Below, in pieces: positions 17,602 through 26,893 of a DNA stretch of 56,194 bases. This DNA comes from Desulfogranum mediterraneum DSM 13871. GTDB taxonomy: Bacteria; Desulfobacterota; Desulfobulbia; Desulfobulbales; Desulfobulbaceae. The notes beneath the pieces were generated by a model. That model had not been told where the DNA came from. It worked only from the letters and a program-made list of their open reading frames with translations, and did no database searches. Numbering within the stretch: the stretch's first letter is position 1; every line of letters begins with the position of its first letter. Location of the stretch: NCBI RefSeq assembly GCF_000429965.1, contig NZ_AUCW01000028.1, positions 1 to 56,194 of the forward strand, read 5' to 3'. The position numbers and the translations under genes are program-made.

Positions 17602-20600
17602 ATGAAAACACGTACGATTATCCTGACAGTGATTGGTATTGTTGTTTACATCATGATCGCCAAATACCATGGCGAGTTGGTGAAAAACAACCCCCTCTCC
17701 GATGAAGATGCTGCCCAGCCGATAGCCCAGGTTGAACCGGCAGCCGGCAATGACGCCACCCACGCAACCCTTAGCGAGGCTATCCCAGAGAGCCAGGCGG
17801 AACAGGGCCACGAGGAGGCGGCCCCAGCCGGCGGTCACCAGGAAGCTCCTCCCCAGGCCGATACCGCCCAGGCTCCGCCGGCCCACCCGCCCGCAGCCGA
17901 CCACCAGCCGGCAGTGACGGCCCAGGAGACCCCGGAACCGGCCCCGGACCACGAGGAGATGGCGCTTGTTGCCGCCCAGGCACAACTCAGCGACGACCTT
18001 GCCCTGAAGGAGCAACAGATTCTCGAGCTGCTCGAAGCCCAGGAGATCGTTGCCGCCAAGTACCAGCAGCTCCTCCAGCAGACCGAACGTGCCAACAGCG
18101 TGATCCTTGAGCTCAAGGGCGAACGCGACAAACTCCTTGAAGTTCTGGAGAATACAGAAGGCACGACCCAGGAGTTGATGGCGGCTCAGCTGGCCCTCCA
18201 GGACAACGAGAAGGCCATTGCCACCGCCAACGAACGGATCGTGCTCCTTGGCGAAAAAAACGCAGCCACCCTCGGCCAGCTGGATGAGGCCAAGGCCACC
18301 ATCCAACAGCTCAAGGCAGCCCTGGTCGATGCAGAGTTGGCCAACACCAAATCAGAAAAGATTGTTCAGGAAAACGACGATAAGTTCACCAGCCTTCAGC
18401 AGCAGATTCAGGACCAGATCGGGGAGATCGGCCGCCTCAAAGCCAGGCTGACCGATGCCACCTCCCAGCTGGCAATCACCCGCAACTCCATCAAGAAGGC
18501 AGACCTCAAGGCCGAGGCCATGTTTCGCTTTGGTCAGGAAAAGGAAAAGCGGGTTCTGCCCCTGGAAGAAGAAATTCAGGGCCTGAAGATGCAGTTGAGC
18601 GAAAAGGAAGCAGCCCTGGAAACGGCCCTTGCCGAAGCGGTTGCCAACCGGGAGCTGATCCAGGAACAATCAACAGCTGTGGACACGCTCCAGCTTGCCG
18701 GTGAGCAGCAGACCGCTCAACTGAGCCAGCTTGAGGAGCAGGTAACCGCGCTGAATCAAGAACTTGAAGCTAAAACCACCGAGCTCGCCGCCGGGCTCGA
18801 GCTGCTCGAAAAGACCGAGGCTGGTCGCCAGGAGCTGGACCGCCAACTCACCACCCTGGGCGAGAAGGAAGCCGCGCTCCAGGTACAACTCGAGGAGTTG
18901 AACACCGCCAGGCAGAAGGCACTTGATCGGCTCGCGACCATGGATACTGCTCTGAGCGAGGCCCAGGGTGCCGCAACTGCTGCCCAGGAAGCAGCCAGCC
19001 AGTCCGGTGAGGCCCTGCAGCAGGCCGAGGCTCAGCTGGCAGAACAAACCAACGCCCTCCAGGATGCCGAGACCCGGATCCAGGAGATGGTCACCAAAAC
19101 CACCACCTTAAGCGAAGAAAACCTCACCCTCTCTGCCAGGGTCGAGGCCATGGAGGCTGATCAGGAGCAGTTTGAGACCCTGAAGGCTGCCTTGGAAGAG
19201 GAGAGCAACTCCCTCACCGCCACCCAGATCATGCTGGCTGAGGTAGAGGCTGCCAACCTGGGCCTGTCCGCAGATCTGGAGGCCAAGACCGCAGCCCTGG
19301 CCGAGAGCGCCGTTCAGCTGGAGACCATCCCCACCCTGCAGGCCCAGCTCGATGAAGCCAACGCGGCCAGCGCAGCGGTTCAGACTCAACTGGAGGAGGC
19401 AACAGCCGCCTCTGCCGCAGTTCAGGCCCAGTTCGACGAAGCCGTAGCCGCCTCTGCCGCTGTTCAGGCCCAGCTCGATGAAGCCGTAGCCGCCTCTGCC
19501 GCTATTCAGGCCCAGCTCGATGAAGCCGTAGCCGCCTCTGCCGCTATTCAGGCCCAACTCGATGAAGCCATAGCCGCCTCTGCCGCTATTCAAGCCCAGC
19601 TTGACGAGACAAGCACAGCCAAGGCTGCTGTTGAGGCCCAGCTGGCGGAAGCAACTGAAGCCACTGCAGCACTTCAGGCGCAGTTAGACGAGGCCACCGC
19701 TGCCGGAGCAGCAGTCCAGGCCCAGCTGGAGGAGGCCACCGCTGCCACCGCTGCGGTCCAAACCCAGCTGGATGAGGCCAACGCTGCCGGTACCGCTCTC
19801 CAGAGCCAACTGGATGAGGCCATTGCCAAGGCAGCCAACCTGCAGACCTCCATCAAGGAAAAAGAAGCAGCCCTGGCTGAGAGCCAAAATCAGCTGAGCC
19901 AGGCCCAGAGCGGCAATGCCGAACTCACTGCCAAGGTAGAAGAACAGACCAAACAGCTCAATGAACTGAAGGTCGCACTCAGCGCAGTTCAGGAAGAGAA
20001 GGTTGCCCTGGGCGAGCAGATTTCCCAGCTCCAGGCTACGGTTACAGAGCTGGAAAAGGTCAAAGATCAACTGGCCGAGACCACCAAGGTATTGAGCGCC
20101 ACCCAGGCAGAGCTGAAGACCGCCAAAGCCCTGGAAGCACAACTCAGTGAACTCAAAGGGCAGCTGGCTGACCAGGCCAACCAACTGAAAGCTGAACAGA
20201 AAGAGCGGAGCGCCGCTCAAAAGAAGGTGGCCGGCGTAGAGGGTCAACTGGAAAAGACCACAGCAGCCCTTGCTGCCAAGAGCGAGCAGCTTGCTCAACT
20301 CGAGGAGGCCCATAAAAAGGCCACAGCCAAGGTCAAGGAATTGAACACGGCCAGGGAGCAACAGGCCGCCCAGGCCAGTGCCGCCCAGGAGCAGTTGAAG
20401 GCCAGGGAACAGGCCGTAACCGAGCTCAAGGCCCAGCTGGACCAGGCCAAGGCAGAACTTGAGCAGCTCAACAGCGCCGCCGGTGCCGATAAGGAGCAGA
20501 TCAAGCAGCTCGACCAGACCATCCAGGAACGGAGTGCGGCCCTGAAGGCTGCAGAGGAGAGCGTTGCCGCTCTCACAGAGTCCAACCAGGCCCTCAACCA

Positions 20601-21240
20601 GCAACTCGCGGCCGCCGCTGCGGCGGCAACCCAGCTGCAGAGTGAAAGCGACGCCATCAGGACAGAGCTTACCGCGCTGAAGGACGAACAGGCGGCTCTC
20701 CTCCGTCAGTCCACAGATACCGACAAGGATGGCGTCGTTGACGCCGATGACCAGTGTCCCGAGACCCCTGCAGGGCTTGCGGTGAACGAACAGGGGTGCG
20801 AACCTGATACGGACCAGGACGGCCTGGTTGATCGCCTGGACCTCTGCAATGACTCTGCCGCAGACGCCAAGGTGAATCAGTTGGGCTGCGCTGCGGCCAA
20901 GCGTATCATCCTCAGCGGCGTGACCTTCAAGACCGGCACCGCCAACCTGACCGATGCTGCCCGCAACAGCCTGGCCAAGGTGGCCGTCATTCTTGGCCAG
21001 CTCCCGGAGGTCAGGCTCGAGGTCGCAGGCTACACCGACTCTGTTGGCGATGAAAACCGCAACCTCCAGGTCTCTGAGCTCCGTGCCCAGGCCGTGGTCG
21101 CCTACCTGACCGAGCAGGGTATTGCCGGCGAGCGGCTGATCGCCAAGGGCTACGGCATGGCCGACCCGGTGGCCGATAACGCAACCCGGGAAGGACGGGC
21201 CAGGAATCGGAGGGTGGAACTCCACCAGATAGTTGAATAG
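17602..21240 (+). CDS. Giant coiled-coil envelope protein with TSP3 repeats and C-terminal OmpA domain
   Basis: A 1212-residue protein. Residues 7-24 (IILTVIGIVVYIMIAK) form one N-terminal membrane segment. A proline/alanine-rich linker follows to ~120, then an almost continuous Gln/Glu/Ala-rich coiled coil to ~1035, including twelve 14-residue repeats (579-746). Residues ~1037-1085 contain DTDKDGVVDADDQCPETP and DTDQDGLVDRLDLC, calcium-binding thrombospondin type 3 repeats. The end (~1095-1212) is an OmpA/MotB domain with the peptidoglycan-binding pattern (TDSVGDENRNLQVSELRAQAV, NRRVEL). It looks like an inner-membrane-anchored rod reaching to peptidoglycan. A strong terminator follows. No homolog with a known role is recognised. 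Confidence 0.85.
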   Translation: MKTRTIILTVIGIVVYIMIAKYHGELVKNNPLSDEDAAQPIAQVEPAAGNDATHATLSEAIPESQAEQGHEEAAPAGGHQEAPPQADTAQAPPAHPPAADHQPAVTAQETPEPAPDHEEMALVAAQAQLSDDLALKEQQILELLEAQEIVAAKYQQLLQQTERANSVILELKGERDKLLEVLENTEGTTQELMAAQLALQDNEKAIATANERIVLLGEKNAATLGQLDEAKATIQQLKAALVDAELANTKSEKIVQENDDKFTSLQQQIQDQIGEIGRLKARLTDATSQLAITRNSIKKADLKAEAMFRFGQEKEKRVLPLEEEIQGLKMQLSEKEAALETALAEAVANRELIQEQSTAVDTLQLAGEQQTAQLSQLEEQVTALNQELEAKTTELAAGLELLEKTEAGRQELDRQLTTLGEKEAALQVQLEELNTARQKALDRLATMDTALSEAQGAATAAQEAASQSGEALQQAEAQLAEQTNALQDAETRIQEMVTKTTTLSEENLTLSARVEAMEADQEQFETLKAALEEESNSLTATQIMLAEVEAANLGLSADLEAKTAALAESAVQLETIPTLQAQLDEANAASAAVQTQLEEATAASAAVQAQFDEAVAASAAVQAQLDEAVAASAAIQAQLDEAVAASAAIQAQLDEAIAASAAIQAQLDETSTAKAAVEAQLAEATEATAALQAQLDEATAAGAAVQAQLEEATAATAAVQTQLDEANAAGTALQSQLDEAIAKAANLQTSIKEKEAALAESQNQLSQAQSGNAELTAKVEEQTKQLNELKVALSAVQEEKVALGEQISQLQATVTELEKVKDQLAETTKVLSATQAELKTAKALEAQLSELKGQLADQANQLKAEQKERSAAQKKVAGVEGQLEKTTAALAAKSEQLAQLEEAHKKATAKVKELNTAREQQAAQASAAQEQLKAREQAVTELKAQLDQAKAELEQLNSAAGADKEQIKQLDQTIQERSAALKAAEESVAALTESNQALNQQLAAAAAAATQLQSESDAIRTELTALKDEQAALLRQSTDTDKDGVVDADDQCPETPAGLAVNEQGCEPDTDQDGLVDRLDLCNDSAADAKVNQLGCAAAKRIILSGVTFKTGTANLTDAARNSLAKVAVILGQLPEVRLEVAGYTDSVGDENRNLQVSELRAQAVVAYLTEQGIAGERLIAKGYGMADPVADNATREGRARNRRVELHQIVE
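19336..19839 (+). repeat. Twelve tandem 42-bp (14-residue) coding repeats
   Basis: Within the coiled-coil gene, twelve consecutive units of exactly 42 bp encode variants of VQAQLDEAxAASAA. Units 3-6 (about 19420-19587) are nearly identical at the nucleotide level; outer units are diverged. Fourteen residues is two heptads, so adding or losing a unit keeps the coiled-coil phase and changes only length. This marks recent in-frame expansion by slippage or unequal exchange. Confidence 0.9.
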
Positions 21241-21267
21241 GCCTAAGATCCTTTAGCCTAAACCAGC

Positions 21268-21303
21268 AAGGCCCTGTCACCAACGGTGACAGGGCCTTTT
21301 TTC
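21268..21303 (+). terminator. Strong rho-independent terminator
   Basis: A 14-bp stem AAGGCCCTGTCACC / GGTGACAGGGCCTT with a 3-nt loop, followed by TTTTTT. It lies 28 bp after the stop of the coiled-coil OmpA gene. Confidence 0.95.
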
Positions 21304-21344
21304 ATTGTCGTTTTAGCTTGCAGGGTACCTGCCTTGTGGCCATT

Positions 21345-21379
21345 AGGGTACCTTGAAAAAAACTTTTTCAAGGTGGCCA
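21345..21379 (+). repeat. Minimal copy of the dispersed repeat (two ends joined)
   Basis: AGGGTACCTTGAAAAA directly followed by TTTTTCAAGGTGGCC: the two terminal inverted repeats with almost no internal sequence. It lies between the terminator of the OmpA-like gene and the TSUP gene start. As RNA it would fold into one hairpin. Confidence 0.65.
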
Positions 21380-21403
21380 ATATTTAAACAACCGACTCTT
21401 CGT

Positions 21404-22177
21404 ATGGAAATCACTCAGCTTTCAACAGAACTCCTCTCTTTTTTATTTGTAACCGCCTTTGTCGCTGGCTTTCTTGATACCCTGGCCGGCGGTGGTGGCC
21501 TGATCTCACTGCCGGCGCTGATCTTAAGCGGGATTCCTCCACTATCAGCCTTGGGAACCAACAAGTTACAGGGTTCAATGGGCACAGCAACCGCTACCTA
21601 TGTCATGCTTTCCAACAAAAGAGTGCGCTGGAGCGAAGTCAAACAGCTTATGCTGTCAGCCTTTGTTGGTTCCCTCCTGGGTACCATCGCTGTTCAGTTT
21701 ATGAACCCGGAGATCTTGAACTTCGTTGTACCAACGGTGCTGGTTGTGATTTCGATCTATTTTCTGCTTGCTCCACAACCAAAGATCGATGGTGGCAGGT
21801 CACGGATTTCATCCGCTGTCTATCAGAAGACAGTAGTTCCCCTGATAGGATGGTATGACGGCATGTTTGGCCCAGGTACTGGATCTTTTTTTGCCTTTTC
21901 CGGGGTCTCACTCAGAGGTCAGGGACTGATTGAGGCAACTGCAGTGGCTAAGACGCTCAACTTTTCGACAAACTTTGCCTCATTGGCGATCTTTTTGATT
22001 GCCGGTAAGGTGGCATGGCTTGCCGGCATGGTCATGATCCTGGGGCAGTTTGCCGGTGCATGGCTCGGCTCCCATTGTCTCTTCAAAATAGATCATAAAA
22101 TTTTGAGGCTGATCGTTGTTGCCATGTGTCTGCTCATGCTGCTCAGGTATACCTTTTCCATGGGATGGCTCAGCTAA
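21404..22177 (+). CDS. TSUP (TauE/SafE) family membrane permease
   Basis: A 257-residue protein with about eight hydrophobic segments. Two family signatures occur, one in each half: GFLDTLAGGGGLISLPAL (~22-39) and IGWYDGMFGPGTGSFFAF (~150-167), the latter with the G-x-D-G-x-x-G-x-G-T-G pattern. Members export or import sulfite, sulfonates or other small organosulfur anions; the substrate cannot be read from sequence. The start is the ATG at 21404; the in-frame region upstream overlaps the repeat hairpin and has no family similarity. It appears to be transcribed alone. Confidence 0.88.
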   Translation: MEITQLSTELLSFLFVTAFVAGFLDTLAGGGGLISLPALILSGIPPLSALGTNKLQGSMGTATATYVMLSNKRVRWSEVKQLMLSAFVGSLLGTIAVQFMNPEILNFVVPTVLVVISIYFLLAPQPKIDGGRSRISSAVYQKTVVPLIGWYDGMFGPGTGSFFAFSGVSLRGQGLIEATAVAKTLNFSTNFASLAIFLIAGKVAWLAGMVMILGQFAGAWLGSHCLFKIDHKILRLIVVAMCLLMLLRYTFSMGWLS

Positions 22178-22182
22178 AGGCG

Positions 22183-22319
22183 GCCTGGAGGCAGATTTCT
22201 CCAGGCAGAGTACCCTTTGATTCTTTGAGAAATCGCCTCGATTAGCCACAACCAGGGAAAGAAGATCGGCAGGGTACACCAGGGGCCGCTGCCAAGCTTC
22301 AAGGCGGGGAGTTGTGGCT
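22183..22319. other. Inverted repeats between TSUP gene and DUF445 gene
   Basis: The gap between these convergent genes contains GCCTGGAG (22183-22190) / CTCCAGGC (22199-22206), an 8-bp hairpin, and AGCCACAAC (22244-22252) / GTTGTGGCT (22311-22319), a 9-bp stem with a long loop. Neither has a T run. They may act as 3'-end structures for both genes. Confidence 0.35.
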
Positions 22320-22333
22320 GAGGTTCAAGCAGA

Positions 22334-23941
22334 TCAGAGCAGACGCATGATCACCAGGTTCAAACAGCCGATCACAAAACCCAACAGTGCGCCAAAGAGG
22401 TTGATATACTTAAACTGCTCCTCCATGATCGAGAGCAGCAGCTGCTCCAGCTTCAGGAGGTCCAGGGAATCCACCTTCTGGGTGACCAGCTCGTTGATAT
22501 GAAGCGAGCCCACCAGACCGGGCACCTCCTTGAGCAACATCTTGTTGGTGGTCAGGACGACATAATCGGTGATCCCCTGCTGCACACCTTGGGGGATGAC
22601 GGCATGGAGGCACCCCACCGGCCGCTCAAGGAGCATATCCGTGGCCCGGCCCACCAGGATATGGAGCAGCCGTTCCAACCCCTCCGGGCGAAAGAACCGC
22701 AGGGCCTCGCTAACCAGGGTCTCGGTAAAGGCCGCTGGATCCTCCTGATCCTGGAGCCGTGCCAACAGGGTATCCAGGGTAATTTCACCCTGGTCTAGCC
22801 AGGACTCGATGCTCTCCTCCAGGAGGATGGAGCCTGTTTCCCCTGGACCATCACCCCTGACCATGGTCAGCAGCTGCTCCGCCAGCAGGCTGGCCAGCTC
22901 CTCCACCTGCTCGTCTCCGGCCCGGGCAAGAAGATCGGCAAGGGGCGTCTCCATGAGCTGTTGCACCTGTGCACTCAAGACCCCGGCAACCTGGGTCGCC
23001 ATCGCAGGCTCCTGCAGCCAGGCAATGATATCCTCTTCCTTTTCTCCCAGATAGCTCTCAACTGTACTTTCCAGGGAATCCATATCGATAAATCCCCTGG
23101 CCATGGCGCCCACCGGGCCCAGGGAATCGATGAAGTGATCCACCCCGGAGAGTATACCGCGAATGATCTTGGCACGGATGGTCGGCTCGGCCAGTTGATA
23201 GCCAAACTGGCGCATCAGGGCAGGGGTATGTTCCCCAATCAGCCCCTGAACCATCTCCATGGTCTGTCTGGGAAGCAGTTGTTCCAGACTCTTGCCCTGG
23301 CAGGCCGAAGACACCAGCCAGGCGCGGATCATGGCCGCCAGTTGTACCGCGGTCTCAGGCTGGACAAGGATATGGTGGATGATCCGGTTAAAATAGCGGT
23401 AGAGGGTGGTCCTGGACTCGGGCGCCAACAGATCGTTGACCTGAAGACCTGCTGCGGCAGCGAGACGGGCCTCAAGGAAGCCGCGGATCTCCTGCTCCCA
23501 CTGCTCCCCTGCCATGAAGCTGCTGATCCCCACCCCCAGTCGATACTTCAGGGTGGTGACGGCTACCTTGAAGTAGGCCTGAAAGCGCTCGGGTACAAAG
23601 GAGGAGACGGGTCCCAACTCCTTGCGCAGCACCCCCTGCAACCTTTGATCCACCAGGCTGTGGAGATGGTTCTGAAAGGGTTCTCTGGAGAGGGCTGTGC
23701 CGATCTCGGTGCTGGTCAGGAGGTGTTCCCCCACCATCTCACCGATGTTCACAGCCAGAAGATGACGCTTGGCAGGGATGACCCCCGGGGTCATGGGCAG
23801 CCGCATCCCGAAGAGATGCCAGGCCTTGAGCGGCCGGAAGAGCATTCGAATGGCCACCCGGTTGGTAAGATAGCCGATAAAGGCGCCGATAAGCGGTGGT
23901 CCGGCATAGCCGGCGATAACTATTAAATCTGCTGACTGCAC
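22334..23941 (-). CDS. DUF445 family membrane protein
   Basis: A 535-residue protein. The N-terminus has the family pattern: a membrane segment ending in GAFIGYLTNRVAIRMLFRP, then MTPGVIPAKRHLLAVNIGEMV. The middle is a long amphipathic helical region, and a C-terminal segment (INLFGALLGFVIGCLNLVIMRLL) repeats the small-residue membrane pattern, so both ends are probably in the membrane. Start is GTG at 23941, with GAGG eight bases upstream. DUF445 proteins have no settled biochemical function. It is followed on the same strand, upstream, by an HAD hydrolase with a 59-bp gap. Confidence 0.85.
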   Translation of the reverse strand: MQSADLIVIAGYAGPPLIGAFIGYLTNRVAIRMLFRPLKAWHLFGMRLPMTPGVIPAKRHLLAVNIGEMVGEHLLTSTEIGTALSREPFQNHLHSLVDQRLQGVLRKELGPVSSFVPERFQAYFKVAVTTLKYRLGVGISSFMAGEQWEQEIRGFLEARLAAAAGLQVNDLLAPESRTTLYRYFNRIIHHILVQPETAVQLAAMIRAWLVSSACQGKSLEQLLPRQTMEMVQGLIGEHTPALMRQFGYQLAEPTIRAKIIRGILSGVDHFIDSLGPVGAMARGFIDMDSLESTVESYLGEKEEDIIAWLQEPAMATQVAGVLSAQVQQLMETPLADLLARAGDEQVEELASLLAEQLLTMVRGDGPGETGSILLEESIESWLDQGEITLDTLLARLQDQEDPAAFTETLVSEALRFFRPEGLERLLHILVGRATDMLLERPVGCLHAVIPQGVQQGITDYVVLTTNKMLLKEVPGLVGSLHINELVTQKVDSLDLLKLEQLLLSIMEEQFKYINLFGALLGFVIGCLNLVIMRLL

Positions 23942-24000
23942 TTCAAGATCCTCTTAATGATAAATTTTTCGGTCCCTGACCAAAGTAAACAACGATCTCT

Positions 24001-24660
24001 TCAGGATCCCTGGACAATGGTGATCAATTCCGCGGGATCTCCGATCAGGTAACTGGCTCCGGCAGCCTTGAGCTCTGCTGCCTCCCTGAAGCCCCAGAGA
24101 ACGCCCACACTGGCGAGACCGGCACCACGGGCCGTGGCCATGTCCACCCCGCTGTCGCCCACGTAGAGTACCTTCTCCCTGGGAAGCTGCAGTTGCTCGA
24201 TGATCTCGATGGCCCCGACAGGATCGGGCTTCCTGGCAACCCCCTGGCGATGTCCGTACCTGGGATAAAAACGATACCCAGGCAGCAGTTTGCTCACACA
24301 GCGCTGGACAAAGGCATCCGGTTTATTGGAAAGGATACTCAAGCCAACCCCCAGCTCCACCAAGGTCTCCAGCATGGCCTCTATCCCCGGGTAGGGAGCG
24401 GTGACCACATCCCAGTGGGCGCCATAATCCTCCTTGAACAGCTCGACGGCCCGACCCATGGCGGCAGGGCTACGCTCCTCCGGCGGCAGCATTCGTTCCA
24501 CTAGTACAGCCACCCCCTTGCCGACAAAATAGCGATAGCTTTCCAGGGGATGGGACGGCAGCCCAAGCAGCTGCAGCACCCGGTTACCGCTGGCTGCCAG
24601 GTCTGCCAGGGAATCAAGCAGGGTCCCGTCCAAATCAAAAATGACGGCTTCATAGTTCAT
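24001..24660 (-). CDS. gph: HAD-superfamily phosphatase, phosphoglycolate phosphatase-like
   Basis: A 219-residue hydrolase of the GPH group. Motif I is FDLDGTLLDS (nucleophile D9 and D11), motif II SNKP (~110), motif III KPDP with Lys, and motif IV VGDSGVDMATARGAG, with a cap domain between I and II. Members dephosphorylate 2-phosphoglycolate or related sugar phosphates; specificity is uncertain. The start is the ATG at 24658-24660 (MNYEAVIFDLDG), with an AGGAG site; an upstream in-frame start would add 24 residues lacking conservation. The dispersed repeat copy B lies 40 bp upstream. Confidence 0.85.
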   Translation of the reverse strand: MNYEAVIFDLDGTLLDSLADLAASGNRVLQLLGLPSHPLESYRYFVGKGVAVLVERMLPPEERSPAAMGRAVELFKEDYGAHWDVVTAPYPGIEAMLETLVELGVGLSILSNKPDAFVQRCVSKLLPGYRFYPRYGHRQGVARKPDPVGAIEIIEQLQLPREKVLYVGDSGVDMATARGAGLASVGVLWGFREAAELKAAGASYLIGDPAELITIVQGS

Positions 24661-24700
24661 CTCGTCTTTTGCTCCTCTTCTCACGGTACTGGCTCTCTTA

Positions 24701-24876
24701 AGGGTCATTGAAAAATGAGATTTTTTGTTCAAGATCAGCTAAGCGCAGACTCCGAGCATGGTGAGAATGTAACCGCAGCCATCTATCTGATATTCCGAGG
24801 ATACAATTTTCACCATGAGGCAGACACCATAAGGCGGCAGAGATGGGAAGAACATGCAATGTTTCAAGGTAGCCTA
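24701..24876 (+). repeat. Dispersed repeat family, copy B (176 bp)
   Basis: Starts AGGGTCATTGAAAAAT and ends TTTCAAGGTAGCCTA. The core includes GCGCAGACTCCGAG, CATGGTGAGAATGTAACCGC and GATATTCCGAGGATACAAT. CATGGTGA...TGTA pairs with TACA...TCACCATG to form an internal hairpin. TAA flanks both ends (CTTAA before GGG; TAAAA after GCC), compatible with a 3-bp target duplication. It sits in the upstream region of the gph-like gene. Confidence 0.8.
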
Positions 24877-25260
24877 AAATCAGCGCCCAGCCAAATCTAC
24901 CAGCATACCAGCCAGATGATGGGGTAGTAAATACTTTTCCCTCTACTTGGTTCTCAATCACTCATGGATAAGGCACCATAATTATGCATAAATATACCAA
25001 AGAGCCATAAAAAAACACTTTTTTCAAGATCCATCCGCCCTTCCCTAGCGGCTGGAACCCTTGCCTGGAGGCCGATTTGTTTTCCCTTGGAATAACCGGG
25101 AGCTTACGCTATATAGTCCTTACAGTTCAGGTGTGAGCTCTCCCGAGCAAGGCTCCTGCCCTGTTTTACCGCCCTGATCCCTTGCCGTCCAGTGGCAAGA
25201 CTCAGCGGCAGATATGACCCACTCTTTGATCTTGAAAGGCTCCCTTGCCCTGAACCTGCC
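24877..25260. other. Intergenic region upstream of ftsE
   Basis: About 380 bp, AT-rich in its first half. It contains the promoter candidate at 25087-25115 and a stray TTTTTTCAAGAT at 25021-25032 resembling the right end of the dispersed repeats. No convincing gene; the minus-strand and plus-strand frames here are short and lack ribosome-binding sites. Confidence 0.5.
25087..25115 (+). promoter_or_regulatory. Candidate sigma-70 promoter for ftsE operon
   Basis: TTGGAA, 17-bp spacer, TATATA. It is about 145 bp upstream of the proposed ftsE start, with no terminator between. Confidence 0.5.
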
Positions 25261-25997
<737 letters not shown>

Positions 25998-26001
<4 letters not shown>

Positions 26002-26885
26002 GCTTACTCTCTGCAGCCCTGCGTCATACGGGCCGGAACATGGCCAACACCTGGAAGTCCCAGCTCACCACCCTGTTCACGGTCTCTCTCTCCATCCTGA
26101 TTTTTTCCTTCTTCTACCTGGCCTACTTCAACGGTCTCCTCATCGGCCAGGAGTTGGGGGACGACCTCCGTCTGATCGTCTACCTGGACGAGGACCCTTC
26201 CCCGCCCCTGGAGGAGGAGTATCGCCGGAAAATCGAAAAATTTGATCAGGTGGAATCCATCACCTTTGTCAGTCGCCAGCAGGCCTTTGCCAGTTTTTCC
26301 AGGCAGCTCGGGGATGACCGGGATATCCTCCTGGACCTGCCCCCTGATTTCCTGCCCCCCTCCATCCAGGTCTCGCCAATCAAGAGCCTGGACAGCCTCT
26401 CCAGGATCAAACGCTTCTCCGATTACCTCCAGACCCTGCCCGGAGTCCTCAGGGTCCAGTACGGCAAGGAGTGGATCGAGCGTTTTTACTCCGTTATCCA
26501 ACTGATAAAGATCGTGGTCATCCTCTCCGGCTGCCTGTTGATCATGACCACCACCTTCATGGTGGCCCACACCATTCGTCTCACCCTGCTCTCCCGGCAA
26601 AAGGAGCTTGAGCTGCTCCGCCTGGTCGGGGCCACCAACAACTATATCCGGATGCCCTTTCTGCTGGAAGGCGGATTCCAGGGGTTGCTGGGATCCGGCC
26701 TTGGCATGGGCGCGCTCTATCTGCTCTACCGCTGGCTTTTGCTCCGGTTTTCCGGCTCCACCCTGTTTGAGCTCTTCCCCTGCTCCTTTCTGCCGCCCGC
26801 AACCATCGCCCTGCTGATGATGGTCGCCACCCTGCTCTGTGCCCTGGGAAGCTTCTCCTCAACCCGCAAGACCCTCCGCTTCTGA
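25998..26885 (+). CDS. ftsX: Cell division protein FtsX
   Basis: A 295-residue permease-fold protein: one membrane helix near residues 30-48, a large periplasmic loop (~50-165), then three helices (about 170-195, 220-245, 262-282). The conserved HTIRLTLLSRQKELELLRLVGA segment couples to FtsE. Starts inside the ftsE stop (ATGA), so translation is coupled. The periplasmic loop is expected to bind the EnvC-like protein encoded next. Confidence 0.92.
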
Positions 26886-26893
26886 GCAGGCCC

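Noticed and set aside
19336-19839. CRISPR-like or tandem DNA array
   Set aside because: The 42-bp units have no spacers and encode in-frame coiled-coil residues.
24715-24927. A 70-codon frame inside repeat copy B
   Set aside because: The frame is not kept in copies A and C, so the repeat is not protein-coding.
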